64,000 nucleotides of DNA from Bacillota bacterium (GCA_030154105.1 JASKKP010000004.1:38381-102380); one strand, 5' to 3'. Positions 1-9,769 are shown, numbered from the stretch's first letter. Numbers and translations are program-made. The notes: generated by a model not told the origin, from the letters alone.

Positions 1-669
1 CATCTGCCCGGGCGAAAAGTATCCCAGCTCGCCGCCGGCCTCCTTGGAGCCGGGGTCTATAGAGTATTCTTTGGCCAGCTTTCCAAAATCCTCGCCCTTA
101 AGGAGTCGGCTGCGGATTTCCTGCGCCAGCTTTTCGTCCGCCACCAGGATGTGACTGGCCTTGATCTGTTCTGGCACCTTAAACTCTGCCAGGTGTTCTC
201 GGTAGTATTTCTCTGCCTCGGCCGCAGTTACTTTGACGTCGGCCGTTACCTTTTGATAAAGCTCCGCCAGCTTAAGGTTGTCGGCCAGCAGTTTCTCCAG
301 ATCGCTTTGGGTCACCCCGGCTTTTCTTAGGGCCGCCTCCAGCTTCTTGGCATCCCCGTACTGGGCAATGAGGCCCGCGCGAAGCTCTTCCCAGGCCGCC
401 TTCACTTTCCCCGGTTCGACCGTTATCCCCTGCTTTTCCGCTTCCCTAAGGAGCATTTCCTCCTCCAATAGCTGGTCTACCACGCTGGCGCGCGGCACTT
501 TGCTTGCGTCCAGCTCCGGCGCAAGGAGCGCGCCGATGGCCAGCCGCTTGTCTACTTCAGCTTCGTGTATTTCTTTACCGCCGACCGTACCAACTACCCG
601 GTTGCCGCTGCACCCGGAAGCGAGGATCAGCACCGCCACCGCCGTCGCCAGGAACGCCCTCGGTTTCAA
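1..669 (-). CDS. prsA: PrsA/SurA-type peptidyl-prolyl isomerase lipoprotein (3' end outside window)
   Basis: Foldase expected to sit on the outer face of the membrane and help secreted proteins fold. The only sensible start is TTG at 669, since the ATG a few bases upstream runs straight into a stop; a G-rich ribosome site precedes it. The first 20 residues form a lipoprotein signal with lipobox LASGC (Cys20). Residues 30-160 match the helical SurA_N-like chaperone region. A parvulin domain begins near residue 165 (KASHILV, later the GGELGYF segment) and is cut by the window edge after 223 codons. It lies 59 bp downstream of mfd on the same strand and is probably cotranscribed. Family confident; whether it is prsA or another parvulin lipoprotein is less certain. 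Confidence 0.85.
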   Translation of the reverse strand, partial: MKPRAFLATAVAVLILASGCSGNRVVGTVGGKEIHEAEVDKRLAIGALLAPELDASKVPRASVVDQLLEEEMLLREAEKQGITVEPGKVKAAWEELRAGLIAQYGDAKKLEAALRKAGVTQSDLEKLLADNLKLAELYQKVTADVKVTAAEAEKYYREHLAEFKVPEQIKASHILVADEKLAQEIRSRLLKGEDFGKLAKEYSIDPGSKEAGGELGYFSPGQM

Positions 670-728
670 AACATTTGCCCCCTTACGCTGTTTCGTTGAC
701 ACCCTAACTCGACATATCCCAAAAGGTT

Positions 729-3700
729 TCAATCGTTAGTCCCATTGTACTCAACGGGGCGCGCGGCGACAAGCTTTTTGAGTTCCCTGAGCGCTTCCCG
801 AAGAGAGGAAAGTATTTCCTCCGGCTTCAGCCCGTCCGTGCGAAATACGAGCTCCCGCCCCTGACCAGGCACCGGTGCCAGACGCCGGCGGGTAGCACGG
901 CTCAAAGCCATGACCTCTTCCGGCGTAAGGTAGGCGCCTGGGGCCAAGGTAATGACCACCTTCTCTCCCTTCTGGGCGAGGGAAGCTACCCCCGCTTCCC
1001 GGGCCAACGTGCGCAGGCGGGCCACCTCAAGAAGCGTCACCACCTCGTTCGGCGGGTCCCCGAAGCGATCGATGAGATCGGCGGCAACCTCCTCCACGTC
1101 TTCTTCGCTGCGGCAGGCGGCGATGGCCTTATATAACTCGATTTTATCTCGGGGCGAGGCCACATAACTTTCCGGCAGATAGGCGTTCACCTTGAGGTCC
1201 AGCTGAGGCTCCACTTCGGAGCGCGGCTTTTCGCCCTTGAGCTCCCGCACCGCCTCTTCTAAGAGGCTACAATACATTTCGAAACCCACGGACGCAATGT
1301 GACCATGCTGCTCGGCGCCCAGGATGTTGCCGGCTCCTCGGATCTCCAGGTCCCGGAGCGCAAGCTTGAAGCCGGAACCGAGCTCCGTGAACTCCCTGAG
1401 TGCCTGAAGGCGTTTTTCGGCCGCCGGGGAAAGGAGTTTGTCCGGTTCGTAGGTAAAGTAGGCGTAAGCCACGCGGTTGGACCGCCCGACGCGTCCCCTG
1501 AGCTGGTATAGCTGGGCCAACCCCAGCCGGTCCGCATCGCGTACGATTAGGGTGTTGACGTTAGGCATGTCCAGGCCGTTCTCGATAATACTCGTGCATA
1601 CCAGCACGTCGTACTGGCGCTCAAGAAAACTCAGGACGGCACGCTCCAGGTGCGTCTCGGAAAGCTGGCCGTGGGCCACAATCACCCGGGCTTGGGGAAC
1701 AAGCTCCGCTACCCGGCGTGCTTCGGCCTCGATGCCCTCGACGCGGTTATAAAGATAGAACACCTGCCCTCCCCGGGCAAGCTCGCGGGAGATCGCGTCC
1801 CGCACCAGGGAGTCGCTGTACTCTACCACATAGGTCTGCACCGGATAACGGTCCTCGGGCGGTGTCTGAATTAGGCTCATATCCCTAAGGCCCACCATCG
1901 AAAGGTGTAACGTCCGCGGAATGGGGGTGGCGGTCAGGGTGAGCACATCCACTGAAGCCTTAAGCTCCTTAAGGCGTTCTTTCTGCCGCACACCGAAGCG
2001 CTGCTCCTCGTCGATGATGACCAGCCCCAGATCCGCAAAGCGCACGTCTTTGGAGACCAGGCGATGGGTGCCGATGATAATGTCAATGGCCCCTCGTTTT
2101 AGGCGCTTCAAGATCTCCCGCTGCTCCTCGCTGCTTCTGAACCGCGACAGCATCTCAATCTGGATGGGGTAGCGGGCCAGGCGCTGGCGGAAGGTGGTGT
2201 AATGCTGCTGGGCCAGGATGGTGGTCGGCACCAGCACGGCCACTTGTTTTCCGTCCATCACGGCCTTGAAAGCAGCGCGGATGGCCACCTCCGTTTTGCC
2301 GTACCCGACGTCACCGCAGAGAAGGCGGTCCATCGGGTGCGGGCTCTCCATGTCCCGCTTAACTTCTTCAATGGCTTTCAGCTGGTCCGGCGTTTCCTCG
2401 TAAGGGAAAGCCTCTTCAAACTCCTTCTGCCACACGGTGTCCGGGCTGAAGGCATATCCCGGCGTAGCCTTCCGGCGCGCGTAAAGGTCCAGAAGCTCTT
2501 TGGCCATCTCCTCTACGGAGCGCTTGGCCCGGCTCTTCGCCCGCTGCCAGTCGTTTCCGCCCAGTTTACTAAGGCGCGGGTTTTCACCCTCGGGGCCGAT
2601 GTACTTTTGCAGGAGGTGCACCTGATCCGTCGGCACGTAGAGCCGGTCGTGCCCGGCATACTCCAGCACCAGGTAATCCCGAACGCTGCCTGCGCTCTCT
2701 AAGGTTTTAACGCCTTGGTAGCGCCCAATGCCGTGGACGACGTGTACCACCAGGTCCCCTACCTTCAGGTCCGTGAACGTGGAAATGGCCGCTTCATCCA
2801 TGGCCGCCCGCCGCTCCCGGCGCCTGGTCTGGCCGAAGATCTCTCCGTCGCTTATTTCTACGGTTTTGAGCGTAGGAAGCTCAAAGCCCTGGGAAATGGG
2901 CCTGGCGACCACCTCGGCCCGCACCGCCGGCACATGCTCTTTAAGCCACGTCCTTAAGCGTTCGGCCCGGCTCTCGTTGCTTGCCCTTATGGTGATACGG
3001 TAGCCGTCATGGTGCCAGCGCTTGAGATCTTCCGCCAGGCGTTCTTCGTTCTTATGGTAAGGTGTAAGGCTCCGGGCCGGGAGGGAAATGAAGGCCTGCG
3101 GGCTGCTGTAGGGGGCGCGGCGCAGGAACAGGCTGAGCCCCACTCGCTGGTAGCGTCCCAGCCGCCCCATAATCTCATCCAAGTCGGCGTATAGACTGAC
3201 CTCCTCGGGAAGCAGGTTGCCGTCCTCCAGAAGCCGTTTCTGCATATCGGAAATTTCGCGGGCAAAGTTCCGCCCTTCTTCCACCAGCTCTAACGGCTCA
3301 TCCAAAAAAACTAGGGTCCGCGGCAACAGATAGTCGGTAAGGTAGGCTTCTTCCCGGTAGGCGAAGGGCAGCAACCTTTCGGTAGCCTCGGGTAGGCCCT
3401 CGCGCACGCGTTCCAGGAAAGCCGCCGTCCGCTGGCGGACCCGTTCCGCTTGGGCGGTAAGGCCTCGCTCCTTGAGGCTTTTTTCATATCGCTCGGCCGA
3501 AGCGGCAAAGGCGGCAATTGCCGCCTCCCGCTTGTCCCGCGGCAAAACAATCTCGTGAGCTGGCCCGATCCAGGCCGCCGTAACCTGGGTGAGCGACCGC
3601 TGGCTCGTCGGATCAAATTCGCGCAGGGAGTCAATCGTGGTGTCAAAAAGCTCTAATCGGAAAGGCCTGGCCGCAGGCAGGGGAAAGATGTCGATGATGT

Positions 3701-4232
3701 CGCCGCGCACGGCAAATTCTGCACGGCTCTCCACGCGCTCCACGCGCCTGTAGCCCAGCTCGGCGAGGTGTTCCAGCATCTTCTCCCGTTCCACTTCCTC
3801 CCCCGGACGCAGCCAAAAGCCCTGCCGAGCGAAGGCATCCTGCGGAGGAAGACGGCGCATGAGGGCCGTAAACGGGGCTATGACAACCCCCGCCTCGCCG
3901 CGCGCCAGAGCGCCGAGGACGTTCAGCCGCTGCGCCGTAAGTTCAGGGCTTTCGGCGTAGTATTCATACGGCAACACCTCAGCCGGCGGAAAAACCTGAA
4001 TCTTCACTCCAGGAAGAAAAGCCGCCAGGTCGTCGCCCACCGTCTCCGCCTGCTGCAGGTGGCTCGTGAGGTAAAGGGCCGGCCGCTTCGCCTCCGCCAG
4101 AATAAGGGCCGCAATATAGGCCTTCTGTGCTCCGCTCAGGCCGTGGACTAACTGTTCAGACATTCCACGGGCCAAGTTATTATAAAGCTGGTTAAGCTCG
4201 GTGTTTTCTCCTTCGTTTTCCCAAAGGGCCAT
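729..4232 (-). CDS. mfd: Transcription-repair coupling factor Mfd
   Basis: ATP-dependent translocase that removes stalled RNA polymerase from DNA lesions and recruits UvrA. ATG at 4232 gives 1167 aa, the normal family length, and has a GGGAGG site; longer in-frame starts reach back across the promoter and are not used. Visible parts in order: UvrB-like N-terminal region ([15 protein letters not shown] near residue 100), polymerase-interaction region around 490-560 ([18 protein letters not shown]), helicase motor with Walker [11 protein letters not shown] near 630 and DEEQ box, TRG-type motif region, and a C-terminal TRCF domain. In Bacillus the gene lies just after pth; here a plus-strand island lies between them. 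It has its own promoter. Confidence 0.97.
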   Translation of the reverse strand: MALWENEGENTELNQLYNNLARGMSEQLVHGLSGAQKAYIAALILAEAKRPALYLTSHLQQAETVGDDLAAFLPGVKIQVFPPAEVLPYEYYAESPELTAQRLNVLGALARGEAGVVIAPFTALMRRLPPQDAFARQGFWLRPGEEVEREKMLEHLAELGYRRVERVESRAEFAVRGDIIDIFPLPAARPFRLELFDTTIDSLREFDPTSQRSLTQVTAAWIGPAHEIVLPRDKREAAIAAFAASAERYEKSLKERGLTAQAERVRQRTAAFLERVREGLPEATERLLPFAYREEAYLTDYLLPRTLVFLDEPLELVEEGRNFAREISDMQKRLLEDGNLLPEEVSLYADLDEIMGRLGRYQRVGLSLFLRRAPYSSPQAFISLPARSLTPYHKNEERLAEDLKRWHHDGYRITIRASNESRAERLRTWLKEHVPAVRAEVVARPISQGFELPTLKTVEISDGEIFGQTRRRERRAAMDEAAISTFTDLKVGDLVVHVVHGIGRYQGVKTLESAGSVRDYLVLEYAGHDRLYVPTDQVHLLQKYIGPEGENPRLSKLGGNDWQRAKSRAKRSVEEMAKELLDLYARRKATPGYAFSPDTVWQKEFEEAFPYEETPDQLKAIEEVKRDMESPHPMDRLLCGDVGYGKTEVAIRAAFKAVMDGKQVAVLVPTTILAQQHYTTFRQRLARYPIQIEMLSRFRSSEEQREILKRLKRGAIDIIIGTHRLVSKDVRFADLGLVIIDEEQRFGVRQKERLKELKASVDVLTLTATPIPRTLHLSMVGLRDMSLIQTPPEDRYPVQTYVVEYSDSLVRDAISRELARGGQVFYLYNRVEGIEAEARRVAELVPQARVIVAHGQLSETHLERAVLSFLERQYDVLVCTSIIENGLDMPNVNTLIVRDADRLGLAQLYQLRGRVGRSNRVAYAYFTYEPDKLLSPAAEKRLQALREFTELGSGFKLALRDLEIRGAGNILGAEQHGHIASVGFEMYCSLLEEAVRELKGEKPRSEVEPQLDLKVNAYLPESYVASPRDKIELYKAIAACRSEEDVEEVAADLIDRFGDPPNEVVTLLEVARLRTLAREAGVASLAQKGEKVVITLAPGAYLTPEEVMALSRATRRRLAPVPGQGRELVFRTDGLKPEEILSSLREALRELKKLVAARPVEYNGTND

Positions 4233-4269
4233 CCTTTCGCCTCCCCTGTCGGGAGTTAAGTAAAAGCAA

Positions 4270-4293
4270 CGAGGCGCAAACCCCGGCGCCTCG
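4270..4293 (-). promoter_or_regulatory. Stem-loop at the start of the mfd leader
   Basis: A perfect 8-bp inverted repeat (CGAGGCGC / GCGCCTCG, 8-nt loop) begins about ten bases after the predicted mfd start point and is followed on the minus strand by TTGCTTTTACTT. It could be a 5' stabilising hairpin or a weak attenuator. No antiterminator partner was found. Confidence 0.45.
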
Positions 4294-4310
4294 CCCTTTC
4301 CGCCTTCTTT

Positions 4311-4339
4311 ATTATATCGGGGGCCGGAAAGAGGTGCAA
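4311..4339 (-). promoter_or_regulatory. SigA-type promoter of mfd
   Basis: Minus strand: -35 TTGCAC (4339-4334), 17-bp spacer, -10 TATAAT (4316-4311). The start point would lie near 4304, giving a leader of about 70 nt before the mfd ATG at 4232. Confidence 0.8.
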
Positions 4340-4491
4340 GCATAAGGGGTACACCCTCAGGCCGCGTGGCACCACCATGAAAAAGGTAGGGCACTCGGGT
4401 ATCCGCCTGCGCCGCAAACGATAGAAGAGGCCACACCGACCGGCTTAGCACTAGTTTTCCGATAAGACTCCAAGTTTAGATCCTTGGGGCC

Positions 4492-4520
4492 TTGGATTCT
4501 TGATTCCATAATTGTATAAT
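4492..4520 (+). promoter_or_regulatory. SigA-type promoter of the Spo0E-like gene
   Basis: -35 TTGGAT (4492-4497), 17-bp spacer, -10 TATAAT (4515-4520). The -10 lies inside the longest possible reading frame, which is why the downstream GTG at 4554 is taken as the gene start. Confidence 0.75.
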
Positions 4521-4553
4521 ACTGACATAGACCGCAGGAAAGGGGCGAGCGGA

Positions 4554-4784
4554 GTGAAGGTCGTAATTGAGAGGCCCCGGCGGCTGCGCGAGCTCGACAA
4601 AGAGATCGAAGCCCTCCGGGAGAAGCTCTACCGCCTGGTCAGTTCCAACCCGTCCCAACTGCGCACACCGGTCGCGTACGAGCTATCGACGCAACTGGAT
4701 GAACTTATCGCCCGGCTGCAGGCCGGCATGGCCGGTGCGGCCGACGGAACTAAAGATGTGAGCGAAGCGGAAGCTAAAAAATAA
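4554..4784 (+). CDS. Spo0E-like aspartyl-phosphate phosphatase (putative)
   Basis: Small helical protein of 76 aa. The pattern RELDKEIEALREKLYRL followed by ELSTQLDELIARLQ matches the two-helix hairpin of Spo0E-like proteins, which dephosphorylate Spo0A~P and restrain sporulation; the TQLDELI part corresponds to their SQxLD signature. GTG at 4554 follows AGGAAAGGGG and lies about 30 bp after a good promoter; an upstream TTG at 4512 overlaps the -10 box and is rejected. A 67-aa unknown follows after 26 bp. Short coiled-coil proteins can mimic this pattern, so the family call is moderate. Confidence 0.6.
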   Translation: MKVVIERPRRLRELDKEIEALREKLYRLVSSNPSQLRTPVAYELSTQLDELIARLQAGMAGAADGTKDVSEAEAKK

Positions 4785-4810
4785 ACGGTTGGGTTGGGGG
4801 TTGGCTCGGC

Positions 4811-5014
4811 ATGGAGCTTACCGCAGTCAAGGGTTTGATTTCCGTGACCCTCTCTGTAGAAGAGCACGAGCGGCAGCTCTTGGAAGGCATTTCCACTTTT
4901 GATCTCCTCCAACTCTCCAAAAGTAAGCTCAGTCAAGTAGTCCAACCGGATCTGGTACGAGAGGTCATGGTGGGCTACGACGGGGAAACGCTACAAATGA
5001 TCCTTAGTCTTTAG
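4811..5014 (+). CDS. Small protein of unknown function, 67 aa
   Basis: Begins MELTAVKGLISVTLSV and contains STFDLLQLSKSKLSQVV and DLVREVMVGYDGETLQMIL. No family recognised. It has no signal peptide, membrane segment or cysteine and looks like a small alpha/beta protein. ATG at 4811 follows a G-rich stretch. It lies 26 bp after the Spo0E-like gene and ends inside the first bases of an intrinsic terminator, so the two small genes form one short transcription unit. That arrangement and the normal base composition support a real gene. Confidence 0.6.
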   Translation: MELTAVKGLISVTLSVEEHERQLLEGISTFDLLQLSKSKLSQVVQPDLVREVMVGYDGETLQMILSL

Positions 5015-5039
5015 GCCCTGGCAAAGGGCCTATTTTTTT
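5013..5039 (+). terminator. Intrinsic terminator after the Spo0E-like unit
   Basis: Stem AGGCCC / GGGCCT followed by A and seven T. The stem begins inside the stop codon of the 67-aa gene. Confidence 0.85.
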
Positions 5040-5162
5040 AGGAGTTGATTCCCATAGGCCTCCTAGCCGGCGGGAGCATGTCCTTTATTGCGCCGCAGGC
5101 CGATGCTTGGGCTTCACGCTCAAGAGGCATGCCCTGAGCGGCCTTTTCTTGGCTCCTCGGCC

Positions 5163-5191
5163 CTGACAAGGCGGGAATTCTGTGCTATCAT
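5163..5191 (+). promoter_or_regulatory. SigA-type promoter upstream of the c-di-AMP riboswitch
   Basis: -35 CTGACA (5163-5168), 17-bp spacer, -10 TATCAT (5186-5191). The start near 5198 would place the riboswitch about 35 nt into the transcript. Confidence 0.6.
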
Positions 5192-5231
5192 TGGGGAAGC
5201 CTTGGACAACTTGATTGGTGTCGTCAGGTTG

Positions 5232-5354
5232 TCTTTGCTGAATCCTCCTCGTGGGGAGGTACGGGGGGAAGTACCGCTGGTTGCGGAGGGTGAATCTCCG
5301 TAAGGAGAGGGACATCCTTCGGTCCTAACCCAGAACTAACCCCGGAAGCGAGTG
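5232..5354 (+). promoter_or_regulatory. Cyclic di-AMP riboswitch (ydaO/yuaA type)
   Basis: The leader follows the ydaO layout in order: TTGCT closing-stem arm and GCTGAATC (5' core), a short stem-loop, CGGGGGAA, a second helix, GGGTGAATCTCC, a hairpin with TTCGG loop, then CTAACCCCGGAAGCGA, the conserved 3' core and closing-stem arm. It sits directly before a LysM/SleB-type cell-wall hydrolase, the classic target; c-di-AMP normally switches such genes off. Pseudoknots were judged by eye; a covariance-model search would settle it. No separate terminator hairpin is evident between aptamer and the ATG at 5374, so control may be at translation or involve the closing stem. Confidence 0.82.
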
Positions 5355-5373
5355 AAGGAAAGGAGCGATACAC

Positions 5374-6024
5374 ATGCTGAAAAAAGTATTACGGTACATG
5401 GCGGAAAGGTTCAACTTTGGGCGGGAAAAGAAAGGCCTCGTCGCCGGCCTAGCCGCATTTCTGGTTTTAGGCGCGCCTGCTTTTGCCGCCGCTCAGGCCT
5501 ACACCGTGCAACCAGGCGACACGCTGTGGTTCATCAGCCAGAGGTACGGTGTGACCGTGGAGGACCTGCGCCGGGCCAACAACATCTGGACGGATTTGAT
5601 CTACCCGGGCGACGTGCTCACCATCCCCGACCGGGCCCCGGCACTGGCCTCCCGCGGGACGCCGCGCCCATCAAGCCGCGAAGTACAGCTCCTGGCCCAG
5701 ATGATCCAGGCCGAGGCGCAGGGCGAACCGTACGAAGGTAAAGTGGCCGTGGGAGCCGTCATTCTCAATCGCCTTCGCGATCCGCGTTTCCCAAATACCT
5801 TGGAAGGTGTCCTTTACGAAGCCGACGCCTTTGAGCCAATTATGAACGGGACTTTCTACCAGGCGCCGGACGAAGAAAGCATAAGGGCAGCCCTGGATGC
5901 CCTGTCCGGTGTAGACCCAACGGGCGGCGCTCTCTACTTCTACAACCCGGCTACGGCCTGGTCGCCTTGGATATACACCCGGCCGGTAGTAACGCAGATC
6001 GGCCACCACGTTTTCGCCAAATAA
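5374..6024 (+). CDS. LysM-containing cell-wall hydrolase, SleB/CwlJ-type
   Basis: Secreted peptidoglycan hydrolase of 216 aa. A membrane-targeting segment spans about residues 22-42 (LVAGLAAFLVLGAPAFA), then one LysM repeat at 43-87 (YTVQPGDTLWFISQRYGV ... YPGDVLTIP), and a Hydrolase_2 domain from about 101 to the end (EVQLLAQMIQAEAQGEPYEGKVAVGAVILNR, later GALYFYNP). This domain occurs in spore-cortex-lytic SleB and in vegetative lysins. ATG at 5374 follows GGAAAGGAG; an in-frame ATG at 5398 is possible but less good. Likely controlled by the riboswitch just upstream and closed by a terminator just downstream. Confidence 0.9.
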   Translation: MLKKVLRYMAERFNFGREKKGLVAGLAAFLVLGAPAFAAAQAYTVQPGDTLWFISQRYGVTVEDLRRANNIWTDLIYPGDVLTIPDRAPALASRGTPRPSSREVQLLAQMIQAEAQGEPYEGKVAVGAVILNRLRDPRFPNTLEGVLYEADAFEPIMNGTFYQAPDEESIRAALDALSGVDPTGGALYFYNPATAWSPWIYTRPVVTQIGHHVFAK

Positions 6025-6034
6025 AATAAATCTC

Positions 6035-6066
6035 AGGACCCGCGTACGGCGGGTCCTTTTATTTTT
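6035..6066 (+). terminator. Intrinsic terminator after the LysM hydrolase gene
   Basis: 9-bp stem AGGACCCGC / GCGGGTCCT with a 5-nt loop, followed by TTTATTTTT. It may also serve the convergent LacI-type gene. Confidence 0.85.
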
Positions 6067-6106
6067 GAGCCTCTGACGTATTGTCCTTCTTCGCCGGCGC
6101 AAGGGC

Positions 6107-7135
6107 TTATCCTCTCGGCGCACCGCGGTGCACGCCACATGAACTTCGAACCACCAGCTCCGTTGGGAATATGACCGCTTCTGCCGAAGCTTGACGCTCA
6201 CGCCGGCCCTCGACGAGATCAAGGAGAAGCTCCGCCGCCTTGTGGCCGATTTCCAAGGGGTGCTGGCGCACGGTGGTAAGAGGTACGGGAAGCATGCCGG
6301 CGAAATCAATGTCGTCAAAGCCGACTAGGGCAATTTGGTCGGGAATGCGCACACCCCGCTCCGCGAAATAGCGCATTACGCCCAGGGCCACCATATCGTT
6401 CGCCGCCAGGACAGCCTCGGGAAGCGGGGAAAGCTGAAGTAGGTCCTGCGCCCGCCGGTAACCGTCGGCATAACCGCCCCGCGTCTCCAGCACGTATTCT
6501 TCTCGCACAGGAAAACCGGCCGCCTTAAGTACGTCACAGTAGGCGCGGAGGCGTTCCGCCGCCGCATACCCTCCTCTGGTTCCTACAAGAAAAGCAATCC
6601 GCCGGTAGCCAAGCCGGATAAGATGTTCTACGGCCTGCCTGGCACCCCCATAATTGTCGCTTACAACGCCGGCTACGGGAAGATCCGGAAAGTAGCAGTC
6701 GATAAAAACAAGAGGAAAACCATCTAAGCAGAGCTCCACAAAGTGTTGCTTCTCTTGCTGAAGCGGGATCACAAGCATGCCGTCTACCTGCTTTTCCCGC
6801 AGAAAACGGACGTACCTGATTTCCTTTTGCTGGTCGTGGTCGGAGTCGCAGATAACCAGGCTGTAGTGGGCCTCAACCGCCACCTGCTCGATGCCCTTGG
6901 CCACCTGCACGTAAAACGGGTTGGCCATATCAGGCACTAAGAGGCCTATGCTTTGGCTGCGGCGGGTCACCAGCCCCCGCGCCAGGGCGTTGGACTGGTA
7001 GCGCAGCCGCTGGGCCAGTTCCACGATGCGCGCACGAGTTTCTTCGCTCACGCCCGGTTGCCCGTTTAGGGCGCGGGCTACGGTAGTATGGGATACGCCC
7101 GCCAGCCGGGCAATGTCCTTGATGGTGATGCTCAA
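6107..7135 (-). CDS. LacI-family transcriptional regulator
   Basis: Ligand-responsive DNA-binding protein of 342 aa. The LacI helix-turn-helix is at residues 3-24 (ITIKDIARLAGVSHTTVARALN) with the hinge near 50, followed by a periplasmic-binding-type effector domain from about 60 (SIGLLVPDMANPFYV) to 335. The start is TTG at 7135 with GGGGGGAGG four bases upstream. It is transcribed away from the sigma-54 activator gene across a 459-bp gap and converges on the hydrolase. Effector and targets are unknown; no metabolic gene is cotranscribed with it, so control of the neighbouring island is only a guess. Confidence 0.9.
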   Translation of the reverse strand: MSITIKDIARLAGVSHTTVARALNGQPGVSEETRARIVELAQRLRYQSNALARGLVTRRSQSIGLLVPDMANPFYVQVAKGIEQVAVEAHYSLVICDSDHDQQKEIRYVRFLREKQVDGMLVIPLQQEKQHFVELCLDGFPLVFIDCYFPDLPVAGVVSDNYGGARQAVEHLIRLGYRRIAFLVGTRGGYAAAERLRAYCDVLKAAGFPVREEYVLETRGGYADGYRRAQDLLQLSPLPEAVLAANDMVALGVMRYFAERGVRIPDQIALVGFDDIDFAGMLPVPLTTVRQHPLEIGHKAAELLLDLVEGRRERQASAEAVIFPTELVVRSSCGVHRGAPRG

Positions 7136-7594
7136 GAAGCCTCCCCCCGTCTCTGAAGCCCCGCTGGCTCCTCCTACCCCAAAATAATGAGGTAGGAGTG
7201 TCTCGGAGCAATGCAGTGCACGGTATAAACCGCGCCGCCTCTAGAAGCCGTCTGCCTGGAAGCAACGTCGCCGCCCGCCGGAGCCTTTAGAGGTGCGTTC
7301 TCAGTTTCGATATTTACCGGCATTTACCACATTAGGTAATATTCACCAGGTACAATTGATAGGCTTTTGAAGTTCAACACCCGCTTAGCTGCTATTGAAT
7401 TTATTCTACATGTAGTCAGAAAATCATTCTCGGCCGCCGAACTTTTTGCTCCGGCTTCGTCTTACGAAGCGAGGCCAATTCTGGGAAAGCTGCTGCAGAG
7501 TCAGGCAGGATTCTTTCTAAAGCTGAACGAATCTAAAGAAATAAAACGAGAAACTGCTAATCTTGGCAAATCTTGGACATAGGGGGATGGGAAG
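7136..7594. other. Divergent intergenic region between the lacI-type and acoR-type genes
   Basis: 459 bp, visibly more AT-rich than its surroundings between about 7310 and 7590. A perfect 7-bp hairpin (GCTTCGT / ACGAAGC, 3-nt loop) lies at 7454-7470, and a short palindrome TTGAAGTTCAA near 7367. No convincing -35/-10 pair or LacI-type operator could be assigned. The short frames here lack ribosome sites and family features. Confidence 0.5.
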
Positions 7595-9565
7595 GTGACG
7601 CTTGTGGTGCAGTCTCCTGATGGCAACCTGAAGGAAGCATGGGAGGCATTCATCGAGCGGGAAGAACTGCTCTCGGAAGTACCGCCCCTTGTAGCCCAGG
7701 CCTGGCAACGCTGCCGGCAATTGGGCGTGGACCCGGAACGGGGTTTCTGCCATGAGGTCCTCCCGCCGCCGGAGTACGCCGCACGGCTTGCGGCCAATGC
7801 CGATCTGCTCGAGGTGGCGCGGCCCTTCCTCACCAGCCTATACGAGATTGTGCAGGGCTCAGGTTTTGCCGTGGTCCTGGTGGACAGGGAAGGCGTAGTG
7901 ATCGAAGTGCGGGGTGATCCGGCCATCCTCAAGGCCTCGGCCAGCGCGCTTAACTTCGTGCCCGGAGCCGTGTGGCGCGAGGATACGGTGGGTAACACGG
8001 CGATCGGCACAGCACTTCGGGAGAAAATACCCGTCCAGGTAGCTGGATGTGAACACTACTGCCGCGCCCATCATCCTTTCGCTTGCTCGGCCGCTCCTAT
8101 TTTGGGGCCAGACGGAAAAGTTTGGGGAGCTCTCAACGTCTCGGGCGTCCTCGAGGCCGTTCATCCCCATACCTTGGGCATGGTAGTGGCTGCGGCCCGC
8201 GCCATCGAAGGGCAACTGGCCATGCGCCAGGCGGCAGAAGAGCTCAAGCTGCAACACAAATACCAGGAAGCCATCGTCGAGTCCATGTCCGACGGCCTCC
8301 TCACCATCGACCGCACCGGCCACATCACGTATATGAACGCCACCGGAGGGCGCATCCTGGGGGTTGATCCGAAAAAGGTTATCGGGCAGTACATCGGAGA
8401 CATCGTGGACTTCAGACCGGTGGTGCTTTCCGTGCTGGAGACGGGCCAGGGTTACGTAGACCGGGAGTTCATGGTGAAGACCGGAACGGGCTTCAAGCAC
8501 TTTATTAAGACGGCTGTCCCCATTCGCGACGAAAACGGCGACCTCACCGGTGTTGTAGACACCTTCCGCGAGATTAAGCGCGTGCGCAAAATGGTCAATC
8601 AGATGGTCGGGGCTACGGCCAACTTCACCTTCGCCGACATCTTGGGCGAAAGCCGGGAAATGGCGGAATGCGTGCGGCTGGCCAAGATTGCCGCGCAAAG
8701 TTCCTCCCCGGTACTGCTGCAGGGTGAAAGCGGTACCGGCAAGGAGCTCTTCGCCCAGGCCATCCACAATGCCAGTAACCGGCGGGAAGGGCCGTTTGTA
8801 GCCTTGAACTGCGCCGCCCTGCCGCGGGAGCTAATTGAAAGCGAGCTTTTCGGTTACGAAGAGGGTGCGTTCACCGGGGCCTCGCGCGGCGGCCGGCCCG
8901 GGAAGTTCGAGCTGGCCTCTGGTGGAACCATCTTTCTCGATGAAATCGGCGACATGCCTCTCGATATGCAGGCCAAGCTCCTTCGCGTGCTTCAGGAACA
9001 CCGGGTAGTGCGCCTGGGAGGCACCCACTACATTGACTGCGACGTGCGCGTAATCGCCGCCACCAATAAAGACTTGGCGTACGAGGTGGAGCAAGGCAAT
9101 TTCCGCCGCGACCTTTATTACCGCCTCAACGTTATCTTCATCCCCATACCCCCATTAAGGCAGCGGGGCGCCGACCTAGATCTTTTGGTGGAGCGCCTCA
9201 CGGAGAAGATCAGCCGCAAGCTCGGCCACGAAGTGCACTCCTTCAGTCCGGGCGCCCTACAAATCCTGCGCTCGTACCCGTGGCCGGGGAATGTGCGCGA
9301 GCTGGAAAACATCATCGAACGGGCGGTGAACATGGCGCGGGGGAAAGTGATCGGTGCCGCCGAAGTCTCGCGTCTCCTAAAACATCAGCAAGCGCCAAGC
9401 GATGTCTTCAGCGAGCCGCTTTCCATCGAAGAGCTGGAAAAACGAGCTATTGAGCAGGCCCTCAAGGCGGTAGGCGGTAACATATCCCTGGCCGCGCGCC
9501 TGCTTAAGATCAGCCGAAACACCCTCTATAACAAGCTCAAGAAGTACCAGATCCGGGCCAGTTAA
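7595..9565 (+). CDS. Sigma-54-dependent enhancer-binding activator, AcoR-like
   Basis: Activates RNA polymerase-sigma-54, here most likely at the -24/-12 promoter 200 bp downstream. Domains of the 656-aa protein: N-terminal region and GAF-type sensor (about 80-205), PAS (about 225-335, [15 protein letters not shown]), AAA+ (346-575) with Walker A GESGTGKE at 377-384, the sigma-54-contacting GAFTGA at 424-429 and Walker [12 protein letters not shown] at 445-455, then a Fis-type helix-turn-helix at the end ([21 protein letters not shown]). GAF-PAS-AAA-Fis is the AcoR order, fitting an acetoin-dehydrogenase-type operon next door. GTG at 7595 follows GGGGGATGGGAAG. The ligand is unknown. Confidence 0.93.
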   Translation: MTLVVQSPDGNLKEAWEAFIEREELLSEVPPLVAQAWQRCRQLGVDPERGFCHEVLPPPEYAARLAANADLLEVARPFLTSLYEIVQGSGFAVVLVDREGVVIEVRGDPAILKASASALNFVPGAVWREDTVGNTAIGTALREKIPVQVAGCEHYCRAHHPFACSAAPILGPDGKVWGALNVSGVLEAVHPHTLGMVVAAARAIEGQLAMRQAAEELKLQHKYQEAIVESMSDGLLTIDRTGHITYMNATGGRILGVDPKKVIGQYIGDIVDFRPVVLSVLETGQGYVDREFMVKTGTGFKHFIKTAVPIRDENGDLTGVVDTFREIKRVRKMVNQMVGATANFTFADILGESREMAECVRLAKIAAQSSSPVLLQGESGTGKELFAQAIHNASNRREGPFVALNCAALPRELIESELFGYEEGAFTGASRGGRPGKFELASGGTIFLDEIGDMPLDMQAKLLRVLQEHRVVRLGGTHYIDCDVRVIAATNKDLAYEVEQGNFRRDLYYRLNVIFIPIPPLRQRGADLDLLVERLTEKISRKLGHEVHSFSPGALQILRSYPWPGNVRELENIIERAVNMARGKVIGAAEVSRLLKHQQAPSDVFSEPLSIEELEKRAIEQALKAVGGNISLAARLLKISRNTLYNKLKKYQIRAS

Positions 9566-9581
9566 AGGCCGGCAGCCGCTT

Positions 9582-9687
9582 CTGCTCAAATTTTGCGCAC
9601 TGTCCTGTTTTTGAGCAGGTCGATGAATTACCGCAGCGATCAGCTTTTCGTGTCCTCCACCCGCTGCGCTGCGCAAAATTTGAGCAG
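9582..9687 (+). promoter_or_regulatory. Enhancer-like dyads for the sigma-54 activator
   Basis: The 18-mer CTGCTCAAATTTTGCGCA at 9582-9599 recurs as its exact reverse complement at 9670-9687. Each is itself a nearly perfect dyad (TGCTCAAA-T-TTTGCGCA), and a degenerate third site with TTTGAGCAG ends at 9618. They lie about 85-190 bp upstream of the -24 element, the usual place for activator sites. Binding by the adjacent AcoR-like protein is inferred. Confidence 0.7.
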
Positions 9688-9719
9688 GGAGGAATTGCCC
9701 AGGGAAGCGCCCAAGAACT

Positions 9720-9746
9720 AAGGGGTAGAAGGCCCCTTGTTTTTTT
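9720..9746 (+). terminator. Intrinsic terminator after the acoR-like gene
   Basis: Stem AAGGGG / CCCCTT then G and seven T. It lies between the enhancer dyads and the sigma-54 promoter, so read-through from the activator gene should not feed the catabolic operon. Confidence 0.8.
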
Positions 9747-9769
9747 GCCGCTGGGACTTCGCCACCTCC

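Noticed and set aside
4512..4553. Upstream TTG start for the Spo0E-like protein
   Set aside because: It coincides with the -10 box TATAAT of the promoter and lacks a ribosome site; GTG 4554 is better placed.
5085..5315. Small frames on both strands within the c-di-AMP riboswitch leader
   Set aside because: They cover a conserved RNA element and lack ribosome sites and protein similarity.
7367..7582. 71-codon plus-strand frame before the activator gene
   Set aside because: It starts with TTG, has no ribosome site or recognisable domain, and sits in a regulatory, AT-rich gap.
7859..8767. Minus-strand frame of 302 codons inside the sigma-54 activator gene
   Set aside because: The plus-strand GAF-PAS-AAA protein is unmistakable; the reverse frame has no motif or start signal.
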